Part shown: positions 52,738 to 61,429 of the stretch, in pieces
Position numbering within the stretch: the first letter of the stretch is position 1
Layout of the letters: the number at the start of each line of letters is the position of its first letter
Origin: Aliikangiella sp. G2MR2-5
Lineage (GTDB): Bacteria; Pseudomonadota; Gammaproteobacteria; Enterobacterales; Kangiellaceae
Direction of reading: 5' to 3'
Length of the DNA stretch: 64,000 nt
NCBI RefSeq assembly: GCF_015687155.1
Contig: NZ_JADPQF010000005.1
Coordinates: 186,001-250,000, forward strand
Made by a program: the position numbers and the translations under genes
Notes under the pieces: model-generated
The model's database searches: none
The model's input: the letters and a program-made list of their open reading frames with translations, nothing else
What the model was told of the DNA's origin: nothing

Positions 52738-53208
52738 ATGAGCGATCTAGACCAAACAGATAGAAAAATACTAAAAATATTACAGGGCAATGCTCGTATT
52801 ACCAATAAAGAGCTGTCTTCCCAGTTAGGCTTGTCACCACCTCCGACGTTAGAGCGAGTCAAGAAGCTGGAAAATGCCGGATATATAAAAGGGTATGTAG
52901 CCTTGCTTGACCCTGAGAAAATTGACCTTGGGGCGGTAATGATGGTCTCGGTTACCTTGCATCAGCACTCGCAGGAGTCGATTGAAGAGTTCCACAATGC
53001 AGTCGCCAGCCTGGAAGAAGTTATGGAGTGCTATCATGTAACAGGCGAAGATGACTTTCTTTTAAAGGTTGTATGTAAAGATATTAAAGAGTATGAAACT
53101 TTTGTACGTACCAAGTTGGCCAAGCTAAACAGTCTGGGCAAAATAAAGTCATCAGTAGTTTTGTCTACTGTCAAAATGCAAAGAGAGTATCCAATTAACG
53201 GTGTATAA
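52738..53208 (+). CDS. Lrp/AsnC-family transcriptional regulator
   Basis: 156 residues from the ATG at 52738 (the open frame to 52630 contains no domain). DQTDRKILKILQGNARITNKELSSQLGLSPPPTLERVKKLENAGYIKGY is the classic N-terminal HTH, followed by the RAM/ACT-like ligand domain VMMVSVTL...VMECYHVTGEDDFLLKV. It is divergent from the methyltransferase-peptidase pair, which it may regulate. Confidence 0.9.
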   Translation: MSDLDQTDRKILKILQGNARITNKELSSQLGLSPPPTLERVKKLENAGYIKGYVALLDPEKIDLGAVMMVSVTLHQHSQESIEEFHNAVASLEEVMECYHVTGEDDFLLKVVCKDIKEYETFVRTKLAKLNSLGKIKSSVVLSTVKMQREYPINGV

Positions 53209-53307
53209 CGGCAAGTTGTGTCTTTGATAATATTCTAGAGGCGAACTGATTGAATCGTCAAAATCTCTGGCGCTGATTTGTATCCAGGCAATTTAATAGG
53301 GAAGTAG

Positions 53308-55233
53308 GTGAAAGCATTTCGTTCAATTTTTCTGGTTGCGCTCGTATTTATATCTTTTTCAGCAACAGCCTTTGAAGTGGTATTTATTTCTTTTAAGTTT
53401 CCTGGTGAGAATCGAGAAGAGTTTCGAGTTCCTTCGTCTCGACTGGTTTTTGAGGAATATTATGGCAGTAATGAAGCTGTTTCTCTGGATATATCTGTTG
53501 ATAGTTCGGGAAATATAGAGTTCGACCAAGAACTGCTGGAGAATATTAAATACGATAGTTTAAATGATTTGATAACTGAAGAACTCAGTCGACGTAAATT
53601 ATTCAAACATACCAGGAAGAAAGGAATAGCCACTTTTAGTTATCGTTTTATCAAACAGAATAAAATTCAGAATGCATTTGATAAAGCTACTACGCTTTAT
53701 AATCAGGAACAGTTCTCTGAAGCATTGGCGACTTTAAACAGTATTCCCGGGCAGGCCGAAAAAATTGCCGGCGTTCATGTGTTGAAGGCCAGAATCTATT
53801 CAAGTCAGAATGATTATCAGAGTGCCATCAGACATTTCTCAAAAGCAATCGAACTGTCTCCTGACAATGAACTTTTCTACTATTCTCGTGCTTATCGATA
53901 TTACAAAATAGGTAACTTTGAGCAAGCGCTTGAAGACTTGGAGCGTTCAGTTTCAATCTATGATAATTATTGGGAGAATTACTTCCTGTACAACGCCATC
54001 TATCGGGAATTAGAGGATTATGATCGCGCTGTCGATTTTGCCAAGCGCGGGCTAAAATTTCGTGAAGATGATTATTTTCATAATCGACTTGGTTGGACCT
54101 ACATCGAAGCACAAATGCCTATCGAGGCTGAAGCTGCTTTTTTAGCCGCTCTTGGTGTCGATAGCAGCAACTCAGATAGTCATAGTGGTCTGGCCAAAGC
54201 CTATTATGAGCAGGGAAAGTATAAACTTGCTATAGAAAGTCTGGAAAAGTCGAAGTCACTGGGTGATGACTCCAGTTATAACTATTTTTTGGGTGGTATG
54301 ATTTATGATGAAGTTGGCGAGTTTGATAAAGCAATTACAGAATATCAGGTTGTACTCGAACGAGACCCTGATTATTCTTGGGCGAGAAATAATCTCGGAT
54401 GGACTTATCTAAAAGATTCTCAGCTTGAAAAGGCCATTAGTTTATTTAAACAAGCGATAGAAAGTGGCAGAGAATCTTTACACCTATTTAATAATTTGGG
54501 GTTGGCCTACTATCTTATTGGCGATTATGAAAAGTCGATTGCAAGCTTGACTAGAGCTGTAGAGCTGGACGACGAAAATCCAGCAATTAGTCAGGCGTAT
54601 ATTGGAAGGAATTTAGTGGCCCTGGGGAGGTTGGAGCAAGCATTTGAATACTTGAAACTGGCGGTGGATTCTGAGCCGAATTATTATGATGCTTACTATA
54701 TTTATCGTCATGAAAGAGGGAATTCACTAACGGTTATTTTGAACGAACTCTATGAGAAGGCAATTTTAGCAGAGCAAAAAATATTGGTTGAGAAAGTTGA
54801 AGATTTACTTGAAGTAGGAGAAAAAGCAGCGCAAGAAATGGCTTTAAAGGCTAAAGGTGGCTCGAACAATAATCAATTTAATAGCCTGGGTTTTGAATAT
54901 TTTCACCAAGTTAAAAAACATCTACTGAATAATCCTGATTTTAATTTGTCAGTTTCTGACGGCTGGTTGATTGCGGTGAAAAAGTGGCAGGGAGCATATG
55001 CCGAAAGCCAAATCGTGAACAAGTCGACCAAAGAAGTCTGGATGTTGGCCGAAAAAGACAATGCATTTTTACATTCTGTAGCCCAAATTAAACAGCAAGT
55101 CCAAGGTGATGGAAACATCGAAGTGAAATATCTATGTCGTCAAACCATAACTGCATGTCAGCAGTTTATTAGTTCAATTAAAAAAGTTCATACCAGAGTT
55201 CTAAATCTGGCTCAGCCTGTTTCAGAAAATTAA
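53308..55233 (+). CDS. Exported TPR-repeat protein
   Basis: 641 residues from a GTG with GGGAAG about 4 bases upstream. A signal peptide (FLVALVFISFSATAFE) precedes a beta-rich head (25-110) and about ten tetratricopeptide repeats (about 125-480: for example YSSQNDYQSAIRHFSKAIELSPDN and DYSWARNNLGWTYLKDSQLEKAISLFKQAIESG). A C-terminal region without repeats follows. It is probably a periplasmic scaffold. No partner is evident from the neighbours. Confidence 0.85.
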   Translation: MKAFRSIFLVALVFISFSATAFEVVFISFKFPGENREEFRVPSSRLVFEEYYGSNEAVSLDISVDSSGNIEFDQELLENIKYDSLNDLITEELSRRKLFKHTRKKGIATFSYRFIKQNKIQNAFDKATTLYNQEQFSEALATLNSIPGQAEKIAGVHVLKARIYSSQNDYQSAIRHFSKAIELSPDNELFYYSRAYRYYKIGNFEQALEDLERSVSIYDNYWENYFLYNAIYRELEDYDRAVDFAKRGLKFREDDYFHNRLGWTYIEAQMPIEAEAAFLAALGVDSSNSDSHSGLAKAYYEQGKYKLAIESLEKSKSLGDDSSYNYFLGGMIYDEVGEFDKAITEYQVVLERDPDYSWARNNLGWTYLKDSQLEKAISLFKQAIESGRESLHLFNNLGLAYYLIGDYEKSIASLTRAVELDDENPAISQAYIGRNLVALGRLEQAFEYLKLAVDSEPNYYDAYYIYRHERGNSLTVILNELYEKAILAEQKILVEKVEDLLEVGEKAAQEMALKAKGGSNNNQFNSLGFEYFHQVKKHLLNNPDFNLSVSDGWLIAVKKWQGAYAESQIVNKSTKEVWMLAEKDNAFLHSVAQIKQQVQGDGNIEVKYLCRQTITACQQFISSIKKVHTRVLNLAQPVSEN

Positions 55234-55341
55234 GATACAAAAAAATAAATTTGCGGACCAATCGAGTAATGAATATTACTATTTTGGGCGATGGTGTTGG
55301 TGGACTGAGTAGTGTTATTGCTTTTTTTAGTGAGGTAAGCT

Positions 55342-55980
55342 TTGTATCAACTTTATTACTACCCGAATAATGCCAGTTTGGCACCTCATTTTTTGCTTCA
55401 TCATATGGAACTGGAATATGAGCTTTTACTGGTGGATAAAAAATCCAACAGTCAGAAATCTGAGGAATATTTGAAGTTAAACCCTGCAGGGCGTATTCCC
55501 ACGCTAGTTGTGAACAAAAAACCGATTTTTGAAAGTTCTGCAATTTGTATTCATCTCTGTGAATCGCATTCAGAATTTGGGCTTATTCCATTATTGGGGG
55601 ACCCATTGCGACCACTGTTCTTTCAATGGTTGGCTTTTTTAAACAATACATTACAGGCCGAATTAATGGTCTACTATTACCCCCATCGACATATCAACGA
55701 TGAGAAATGTATTGCCAAGGTAGTCGCTGCGCAAGAAGATAGAATTGCAGATGCTTTGGCGATTATCGATAGTCAGTTGGAAAAGAATTCATATCTACTC
55801 GGTGATAAATTATCAGCCTGTGATTATTTCCTTTTCATGCTGTCAGAGTGGTCGCTTCCTGTTAAGTCTTCGCCGTTAACTTTCAAAAATCTACAGCCTT
55901 ATCTGCAGCGATTAAGCGAGCTGCCGTCAATTAAGGCCGTGTGTGCAATAGAAGCAATTGACCTGACGCCATTTCGTTAA
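55342..55980 (+). CDS. Glutathione S-transferase-family protein
   Basis: 212 residues from a TTG with GAGG 6 bases upstream. The thioredoxin-like N-domain has YYYPNNASLAPHFLLHHMELEYELLLVD, with LNPAGRIPTLVVN (cis-Pro) and ESSAICIHLCE (glutathione binding). The C-terminal helical domain includes GDKLSACDYFLFML. It shares the genome with a glutathione synthetase at 60 kb. Substrate unknown. Confidence 0.9.
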   Translation: MYQLYYYPNNASLAPHFLLHHMELEYELLLVDKKSNSQKSEEYLKLNPAGRIPTLVVNKKPIFESSAICIHLCESHSEFGLIPLLGDPLRPLFFQWLAFLNNTLQAELMVYYYPHRHINDEKCIAKVVAAQEDRIADALAIIDSQLEKNSYLLGDKLSACDYFLFMLSEWSLPVKSSPLTFKNLQPYLQRLSELPSIKAVCAIEAIDLTPFR

Positions 55981-55994
55981 ACTCAGGCGCAGAG

Positions 55995-57389
55995 TTAAAT
56001 AAGTTGATCGTGCAGCTTTTGTGCGATCTTCAGGCAGTCTTTACTATCCACCATCAAAAATGTGAGATCGTTTTCGACCAATTTAAGACGAGATTGCTCT
56101 GAAACTTCCTGCGGAACTTTATCCGGATGTCCTATCAGACTTATTAATCCGATACTTGAATCAACCGAGAGAGAGTTATTAAACTCTTCAACAACGTCTT
56201 GTAGCCTTTCTTTAAGACTTTGGTCATTCATTTTAGGTTGATCGCTGTTGGCGTAAATCCAGATAGAGTAAAGAGTATCTTGTTGCTGACTATTAAGCAG
56301 TGGGTCGTAACCGAGTGCATTTAGAATGGAAGATAGTCTGGAAACTGTTTGCTCTTTACTGTTGTTTTCCAGTTTTTTTTCTGAGTCATCTGATTTCGAT
56401 AAAACTTTAATCAAGGTTGTTTCAGGCTCATAAACAATCGCGGTGAGCGCTTGCTCATTCAATAACTCATTTGAAATCAAGGTCCCTGGGTGGTCTGGCT
56501 CACTGGTACATTTTACCCTTAATGGAATGTTATTTTTTTGCGCCGGTGTTACCGCTCGCGGATGTAATACCTTAGCGCCAAGCCGGGCCATCTGATTGGC
56601 TTGTTCATAGCTCAGACTTTGAATTGCTTGCGTATTGTTGATTTCGCGAGGGTTACTGCTAAAAATGCCGGTAACGTCTGTCCATATCTGTACTTCTGCA
56701 GCATTTAAGATAGCGCCAAAATAAGAAGCGCTGGTATCTGAGCCTTCTCGGCCGAGAAGAACTGTATCACCACATTCATCGCTGGCAATGAAGCCCTGTG
56801 TAATCAGCGGACCATCTTGACCTAGGAGTTTTTGTCTAACTTGCTCATTCGCTGTGTAGTTGCATTGGGCTGAAGTATAGTGATGCCACTCATCTGAGTG
56901 ATTGGTGGCTTTGAGTATTTCTCGTGCATCAAACCATAAAGGGTTCAGACCAGCTTTTGTAAGATAGGCTTCACCGATTAGTGTGGATAATAGTTCGCCA
57001 CAGCTGACAATTGCTGCATGCCTTTTGGGCGAGATTTCCTGACTCGAATAAATTGCTTCGCACTCTATTTCAATACGCTCGAATACCGGAGTGAGCTTAT
57101 CCAGAATAGCCAACGATAATTTGGCGGCAAATCCCAGGTGAAGCTCCTTTAAGTGGGTGATAGCATTAGGGTGTACACCGGCCAGAGCTTGATGAAGTAA
57201 GGCTTCGAGTAGGTTGGAAACATTTTTTAGCGCAGAAAGCACAAGAACCGGTTTATTTCCTTGTTCAAGATGGTATTGAGCCTGACTCGCGATTGTATCC
57301 CAGTGATTGACTTCCGCGACGCTACTGCCGCCAAACTTAAGGACGATAAAGTTAGTTTCCTCAGAGAAAATCGTTGTCAAATCAGTCAT
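55995..57389 (-). CDS. Aspartate kinase
   Basis: 464 residues from the ATG at 57389 (a TTG 19 codons upstream is possible). KFGGSSVAEVNHW is the N-terminal kinase motif, FIASDECGDTVLLGREGSDTSASY the ATP/aspartate region and VLHPRAVTPAQKNNIPLRVKCT the end of the catalytic domain. Two ACT-like segments form the C-terminal about 150 residues, so the enzyme is probably feedback-regulated, resembling the lysine-sensitive (LysC-type) class. It catalyses the first step of Lys/Thr/Met synthesis. No pathway partners are adjacent. Confidence 0.9.
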   Translation of the reverse strand: MTDLTTIFSEETNFIVLKFGGSSVAEVNHWDTIASQAQYHLEQGNKPVLVLSALKNVSNLLEALLHQALAGVHPNAITHLKELHLGFAAKLSLAILDKLTPVFERIEIECEAIYSSQEISPKRHAAIVSCGELLSTLIGEAYLTKAGLNPLWFDAREILKATNHSDEWHHYTSAQCNYTANEQVRQKLLGQDGPLITQGFIASDECGDTVLLGREGSDTSASYFGAILNAAEVQIWTDVTGIFSSNPREINNTQAIQSLSYEQANQMARLGAKVLHPRAVTPAQKNNIPLRVKCTSEPDHPGTLISNELLNEQALTAIVYEPETTLIKVLSKSDDSEKKLENNSKEQTVSRLSSILNALGYDPLLNSQQQDTLYSIWIYANSDQPKMNDQSLKERLQDVVEEFNNSLSVDSSIGLISLIGHPDKVPQEVSEQSRLKLVENDLTFLMVDSKDCLKIAQKLHDQLI

Positions 57390-57500
57390 GCCGGTGTGGT
57401 TCTGGGTTGCGCTCTTAATTGGAGGAATTCTATCGTCTTTAATCAAAAGAAGCTATGATAGATGAAGTAAAGGGGGATCCGATTCATACTCAGGTCAGGA

Positions 57501-57530
57501 CACATTTAAATCAGGCACATTTAAATCAGA
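57501..57530. repeat. 15-bp tandem duplication
   Basis: CACATTTAAATCAGG is followed immediately by CACATTTAAATCAGA (one mismatch) in the gap between the aspartokinase and J-domain genes. Confidence 0.9.
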
Positions 57531-57558
57531 CATACTCAAATATAGTCATAGGTAAAAA

Positions 57559-58113
57559 ATGAACCAAGAACTATTGCTGGATTATATTAATCAAAATGAT
57601 GGTGTTACTCAGGAGTATCCGTTACTGCGCCATCTTGAAGAATCGCATCCTGAATTTTTTGCTCCCTTGGGAATTGAGCCCAGTCTGTTTAAGCGACACT
57701 TCTATCTGTTTCACCAACTTTATAAGCTTAACAACCGATTACTGGAAAAGCGTTTGCGACTGATTATTTCACCACTTGAAATTCGACTTTGTTCCATCGC
57801 CGAAGCAGGTCAATCAATTGCTGAAACCGACGCGCTGGCGGAATTTTATCTTGATAGAAAGAATCTTGAACTGTCGGCAAGTGAAGTTGCTGAAATGCAG
57901 AAGAAATTTTGGGAAAAGTATCTGGCAATTGATAAGAAAGCCGTAGCGATTCGAACCCTGGGTTTGACCAAATACGAAGAGCTTGATCGAAAACTCGTCA
58001 AGCGTCAATATTCGAAATTGGCACAAAGCTATCATCCTGATAAAGGGGGCGATGAGGCTGAGTTTCAAAAAATCAAAGAGGCTTATGAAACACTAATGAT
58101 ATTGTTCAAATAA
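57559..58113 (+). CDS. C-terminal J-domain protein (DNAJ-related)
   Basis: 184 residues. The N-terminal part (about 1-120) is the DNAJ-related helical domain (YPLLRHLEESHPEFF, LFKRHFYLFHQLYKLN). The C-terminal J-domain has KRQYSKLAQSYHPDKGGDEAEFQKIKEAYETLM, with the HPD needed to stimulate Hsp70 ATPase. It is a specialised DnaK co-chaperone of unknown client. The next gene starts about 50-70 bases later. Confidence 0.9.
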   Translation: MNQELLLDYINQNDGVTQEYPLLRHLEESHPEFFAPLGIEPSLFKRHFYLFHQLYKLNNRLLEKRLRLIISPLEIRLCSIAEAGQSIAETDALAEFYLDRKNLELSASEVAEMQKKFWEKYLAIDKKAVAIRTLGLTKYEELDRKLVKRQYSKLAQSYHPDKGGDEAEFQKIKEAYETLMILFK

Positions 58114-58180
58114 CAATTGATGCAGATAAATTTTTGAAATCAAATAACTTATTGAGGAAATGATTGAGGGTATCAACATT

Positions 58181-58672
58181 ATGAGACAAAAGCTAAAAGC
58201 ACTAAAATATTCCTCACAACGAGTTCAGGACTTTCTAAAAGCCAGAGGTAAAGCACTAAATGTCTGTCAGCTACCCAGTTCAACACGAACCGCAAAAGAA
58301 GCGGCCGAAACAATAGGTTGTTCGGTTGCGCAGATTGCCAAGTCACTGATATTCAGGGATAAACATAGTGAGCAGCATGTACTGGTCGTAGCTTCCGGCA
58401 CGAATAGAGTTTGCAATAAAAAAATAGAAGCTGCGACGGGTATTCACTTGGACAAAGCCGATGCAGAGTACGTCAGAGATAGAACCGGATTTGCTATCGG
58501 TGGTGTACCACCAGTTGCTCACACAAGTGAGCCTGTTACCATACTGGATCCTGACCTAAAGAAGTTCGACACTATCTGGGCCGCGGCGGGAACGCCTAAT
58601 TCAGTTTTCCAACTGACTGTAGATGATTTAGACGAACTCACCAACGGGCGTTGGATTGATCTGGCAGAATAG
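58181..58672 (+). CDS. YbaK/EbsC-like tRNA-deacylase protein
   Basis: 163 residues from the ATG at 58181, with GAGGG 10 bases upstream; an ATG at 58160 sits only 2-3 bases after GAGG. Motifs: CQLPSSTRTAKEAAETIGCSVAQIAKSLIFR with the conserved Lys, VVASGTNRV and FAIGGVPPVAHTSEPVTILDPDLKKFDTIWAAAGTPNSVFQL. This last block, with GGVPP and the AAGTPN end, is characteristic of YbaK/EbsC (prolyl-tRNA-type) editing proteins. It is separate in sequence from the member at 36.8 kb. Confidence 0.9.
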   Translation: MRQKLKALKYSSQRVQDFLKARGKALNVCQLPSSTRTAKEAAETIGCSVAQIAKSLIFRDKHSEQHVLVVASGTNRVCNKKIEAATGIHLDKADAEYVRDRTGFAIGGVPPVAHTSEPVTILDPDLKKFDTIWAAAGTPNSVFQLTVDDLDELTNGRWIDLAE

Positions 58673-58768
58673 TAAGACCTGGTTCACTTCTCATCTGATT
58701 CGCAATTGATATCTAGCCATGAGCTGGTAGTATTTGTATTTCAATTGAACGCCATTTCTGGGCGATCA

Positions 58769-58790
58769 AAAAAGTAGTAAAAAAGTAGTA
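58769..58790. repeat. 11-bp tandem duplication
   Basis: AAAAAGTAGTA twice in succession, 35 bases upstream of the DoxX gene. Confidence 0.9.
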
Positions 58791-58824
58791 TTCAATTAAT
58801 AAGATCTTTCAGCGGTAAATAGTC

Positions 58825-59262
58825 ATGGCACTTACCAAAAAAATATCCCAGATCCTGTTTCTTTCACACCTAAAACGTTTTGATGATGCCACATTGTTTT
58901 TAATGCGATTACTCATTGGTGTTTTCCTTATCTGGGGAGTAGCTGACCACCTGTTTAATTCGGGAAAAATGACAGAGTTTGAAGGCTTTTTACGCCAATT
59001 TGAGTTTTATCAGCCTTCATTTATCAGCAGGGTGTCGATCTGGCTCCAGTTTTTTGTTGGTCTATCATTTGTTCTTGGATTATTTACGCGGTGGGCAGGT
59101 GTTCTTTGTACATTAAACTTTATGATAGCACTAATAATGGTTAATGGTGCTCATGGTATCCGAGCTGTTTTTCCTGCAATCATACTTGTTTTGATTGGAC
59201 TTTATCTGGCAACTAAAGGCGGGGGTAGATATAGTCTCGATAAAGTGATTTTTAATCAATGA
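58825..59262 (+). CDS. DoxX-family membrane protein
   Basis: 145 residues with four hydrophobic helices (about 23-40, 60-82, 85-105 and 112-132). LLIGVFLIWGVADHLFNSGKM and WLQFFVGLSFVLGLFTRWAGVLCTLNF fit the DoxX/TQO-small-subunit type. The physiological role in most bacteria is unclear, but redox or detoxification functions have been proposed. Monocistronic. Confidence 0.85.
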   Translation: MALTKKISQILFLSHLKRFDDATLFLMRLLIGVFLIWGVADHLFNSGKMTEFEGFLRQFEFYQPSFISRVSIWLQFFVGLSFVLGLFTRWAGVLCTLNFMIALIMVNGAHGIRAVFPAIILVLIGLYLATKGGGRYSLDKVIFNQ

Positions 59263-59442
59263 AGATGAATTTATCGCGCTATCCAAAGTCATTAGAGGTA
59301 ATGGTCCGGTATATCTTCTACAGATAGCGATTTAAAACTTGTTAATTATTACATCGGGATGATTTATTATTGTACTTAGTAGTATGAGCATTCATACTCA
59401 CCTAAATTGTCGGTCGTTTTTCTCATCCCGACATAACCTAAT

Positions 59443-59476
59443 ATTGTGATAGAACCCAAATTGTGACAGAACCCAA
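59443..59476. repeat. 17-bp tandem duplication over a start codon
   Basis: ATTGTGATAGAACCCAA then ATTGTGACAGAACCCAA (one mismatch). The second copy contains the GTG start codon at 59463, while the GTG of the first copy leads to an immediate stop. Confidence 0.9.
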
Positions 59477-59930
59477 GAATATCAGTGAGCAGGATCCTCC
59501 GGCGCTTTACAACAAGGTGCACCGCCTGGCACTGGAGATTATTGAATCCTCCGAAACTAATGACTTGCAATCTATGTGGCAAGCTTATAACAGGTTAAAG
59601 GAGCTGTGTGAGGAAAATCAATATACGAGTGTTGACCACCCGTTTCAATGGGAGGTACTGGCAGATTTTACCAACGATCCAAAGGCTGCAATTCGAATTT
59701 ATCACAATGCACTTAAATTGGCGCTAAAAGCTGATTTCCGAGAGTATGTCGCTTCTATCCTGATTGCACTGGCCGAAAATTATCTTCATATAGGAGAGCG
59801 TGTGTTTGCCTGGAAAGAAGCTTTGGCAGCAGATCGGCTCGCTCGGGAAACTAACAACCTGAGACTAAGACAGGAAATCAGTGAATTTTTGCTTAATATG
59901 AGTGCCAGTTCGGACGGCAAATCGGATTAA
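59463..59930 (+). CDS. Small TPR-like helical protein
   Basis: 155 residues from a GTG inside a 17-bp duplication, without a strong ribosome-binding site. Helical repeats such as WEVLADFTNDPKAAIRIYHNALKLALKADFREYVASILIALAENYLHIGERVFAWKEALAADRLA suggest two or three TPR-like units. It is soluble and no family is recognised. It may be a type III secretion-chaperone-like or general TPR adaptor, without neighbours to support either. Confidence 0.7.
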   Translation: MTEPKNISEQDPPALYNKVHRLALEIIESSETNDLQSMWQAYNRLKELCEENQYTSVDHPFQWEVLADFTNDPKAAIRIYHNALKLALKADFREYVASILIALAENYLHIGERVFAWKEALAADRLARETNNLRLRQEISEFLLNMSASSDGKSD

Positions 59931-59982
59931 ATTTTAATTGATAACGACCTGGTCCGGTTAATTCTAGTCTCTGCAAATCCAC

Positions 59983-61365
59983 TTATTTGAAAACCAAGGA
60001 GTCAAGAAACCCTCCGCCACGATGTACGCCTGTTTCCAGCTGCGTTGAAGGTTTGCTGCGTACAAGGTAGCCTCCAAAGTTATGCTGATTTCCGAGCATG
60101 AAGATCCCCAGTTCAGAAGTCACATTGGTAATATTATCCACGGTGTCTTCTTTTAATACATTGGCGAGCTTTCTTGGCTGAGTGTGAATTTTTTGCATCA
60201 AAAAGTAACTATTCAAATTGATTTTTTGCGCTTGAGGCTGTTCTAGTGAATCTAGCAGAGTACCGCCACCTTCTAGCTGCGATTTTAGTATCCAGTCTCC
60301 ATTTTTAAGAAGAGATTGTACCTGTTCATTGCTTTCAATTTTTTTATGTTGAGTTGCCAGTGCTGTACGGGCGAATTCAGAGTCTAGCCTGTTGAGTCCA
60401 AACTGAGTTGAAAGCTGTTGGGCGTTCATTTCACTCAGATTAAGCTGAATCCATTTTGAGGATGCCATTTGGTGGGCGATACTCGGGCATACTGCTAAAT
60501 GGTGTTGTTCTATCCAATTGCGGGCTTCGATGAGCACGCCGGATTGTTCATTGTCGATGTTATAGTCAGCCAGGTTGTAGCCCGTCCGAAAATAAATGAG
60601 GTCAATTCCAGTACCTTCTTTTAAGTAGAGTCTTCCATCTGACGATATACTTTTATTCGCAATTGACTTAAGCGTACGGTAATAAACGTTAGCACCAAGG
60701 GCCTTAAGGGCGTTGCTCAAATAAGCCTGATCGAAACGATTGTCTTCATTTGCTTCAACAACGAACACTATATTCGGATTAGCGTCCCTGGAATATTTTT
60801 TTGCTTCCTGAAAGAGCAATCTGCTCTGGGTGCAGATTGCATTATTTTTGATGATTTTTCTGGCTCCAATATGGCCGCTCGCAACCAAAAGGTCAGATAG
60901 TTTTTCACTAAATGGCCCCATACCAGCAGCAATAGTGTTCGACTCTACCAGTCGCCATTGATTGTTGTTGTCGAGCAGAAAATCAAAGCGACTCAGGTTT
61001 ACTCCTGTGGCAACGGTTTCTGTCACATCGACTTTACTATGCATTTTTTTAAATGCAAAAAGCAAGCTGGATGTATCATTAAAATCAGACAGAGTCCGAG
61101 AAAGAAAAAGCGAATTTTGACTGATTTTCTCGAGTAGTCGACTTAACGCCTGTGCGGTGTTTTTCGCTCGTTCAAATGCTCTCTCAGAAAGTTCCCAGGG
61201 AGTCAGGCTTAATGCACAAGGCGTAAAGTGCTGGTTGTTCTTGGCCAATCCCAGACGATAATTGTACCTGAGTTTAGCCAGCGAATTAAATGCGCAGCAG
61301 TTTGTTAATCTTTGCATGCTTGTTACTGGCAAATTAGAGTTGCAGCATTGAGTTGTATCTAACAT
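59983..61365 (-). CDS. Eukaryotic-type glutathione synthetase
   Basis: 460 residues, close to the usual 470-480 of eukaryotic GSS and unlike the about 315-residue bacterial GshB. The order of motifs fits the eukaryotic family: VESNTIAAGMGPFS (substrate and metal binding), DLIYFRTGY, CPSIAHQMASSKWIQ, the ATP-grasp glycine-rich loop KSQLEGGG, then GGYLVRSKPS and GVHRGGGFLDSLVF. It joins gamma-glutamylcysteine with glycine. No gshA is adjacent. The assignment is by motif reading only, and the N-terminal 50 residues are less typical (Cys-rich, poorly conserved). Confidence 0.85.
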   Translation of the reverse strand: MLDTTQCCNSNLPVTSMQRLTNCCAFNSLAKLRYNYRLGLAKNNQHFTPCALSLTPWELSERAFERAKNTAQALSRLLEKISQNSLFLSRTLSDFNDTSSLLFAFKKMHSKVDVTETVATGVNLSRFDFLLDNNNQWRLVESNTIAAGMGPFSEKLSDLLVASGHIGARKIIKNNAICTQSRLLFQEAKKYSRDANPNIVFVVEANEDNRFDQAYLSNALKALGANVYYRTLKSIANKSISSDGRLYLKEGTGIDLIYFRTGYNLADYNIDNEQSGVLIEARNWIEQHHLAVCPSIAHQMASSKWIQLNLSEMNAQQLSTQFGLNRLDSEFARTALATQHKKIESNEQVQSLLKNGDWILKSQLEGGGTLLDSLEQPQAQKINLNSYFLMQKIHTQPRKLANVLKEDTVDNITNVTSELGIFMLGNQHNFGGYLVRSKPSTQLETGVHRGGGFLDSLVFK

Positions 61366-61386
61366 GGTGAGCTCTTTGCAATTATT

Positions 61387-61414
61387 TTTGGATCGATATG
61401 TTTGGATCGATATG
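61387..61414. repeat. 14-bp tandem duplication
   Basis: TTTGGATCGATATG is repeated twice in direct succession upstream of the glutathione synthetase gene. Confidence 0.95.
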
Positions 61415-61429
61415 CCTGGACTAATATAC

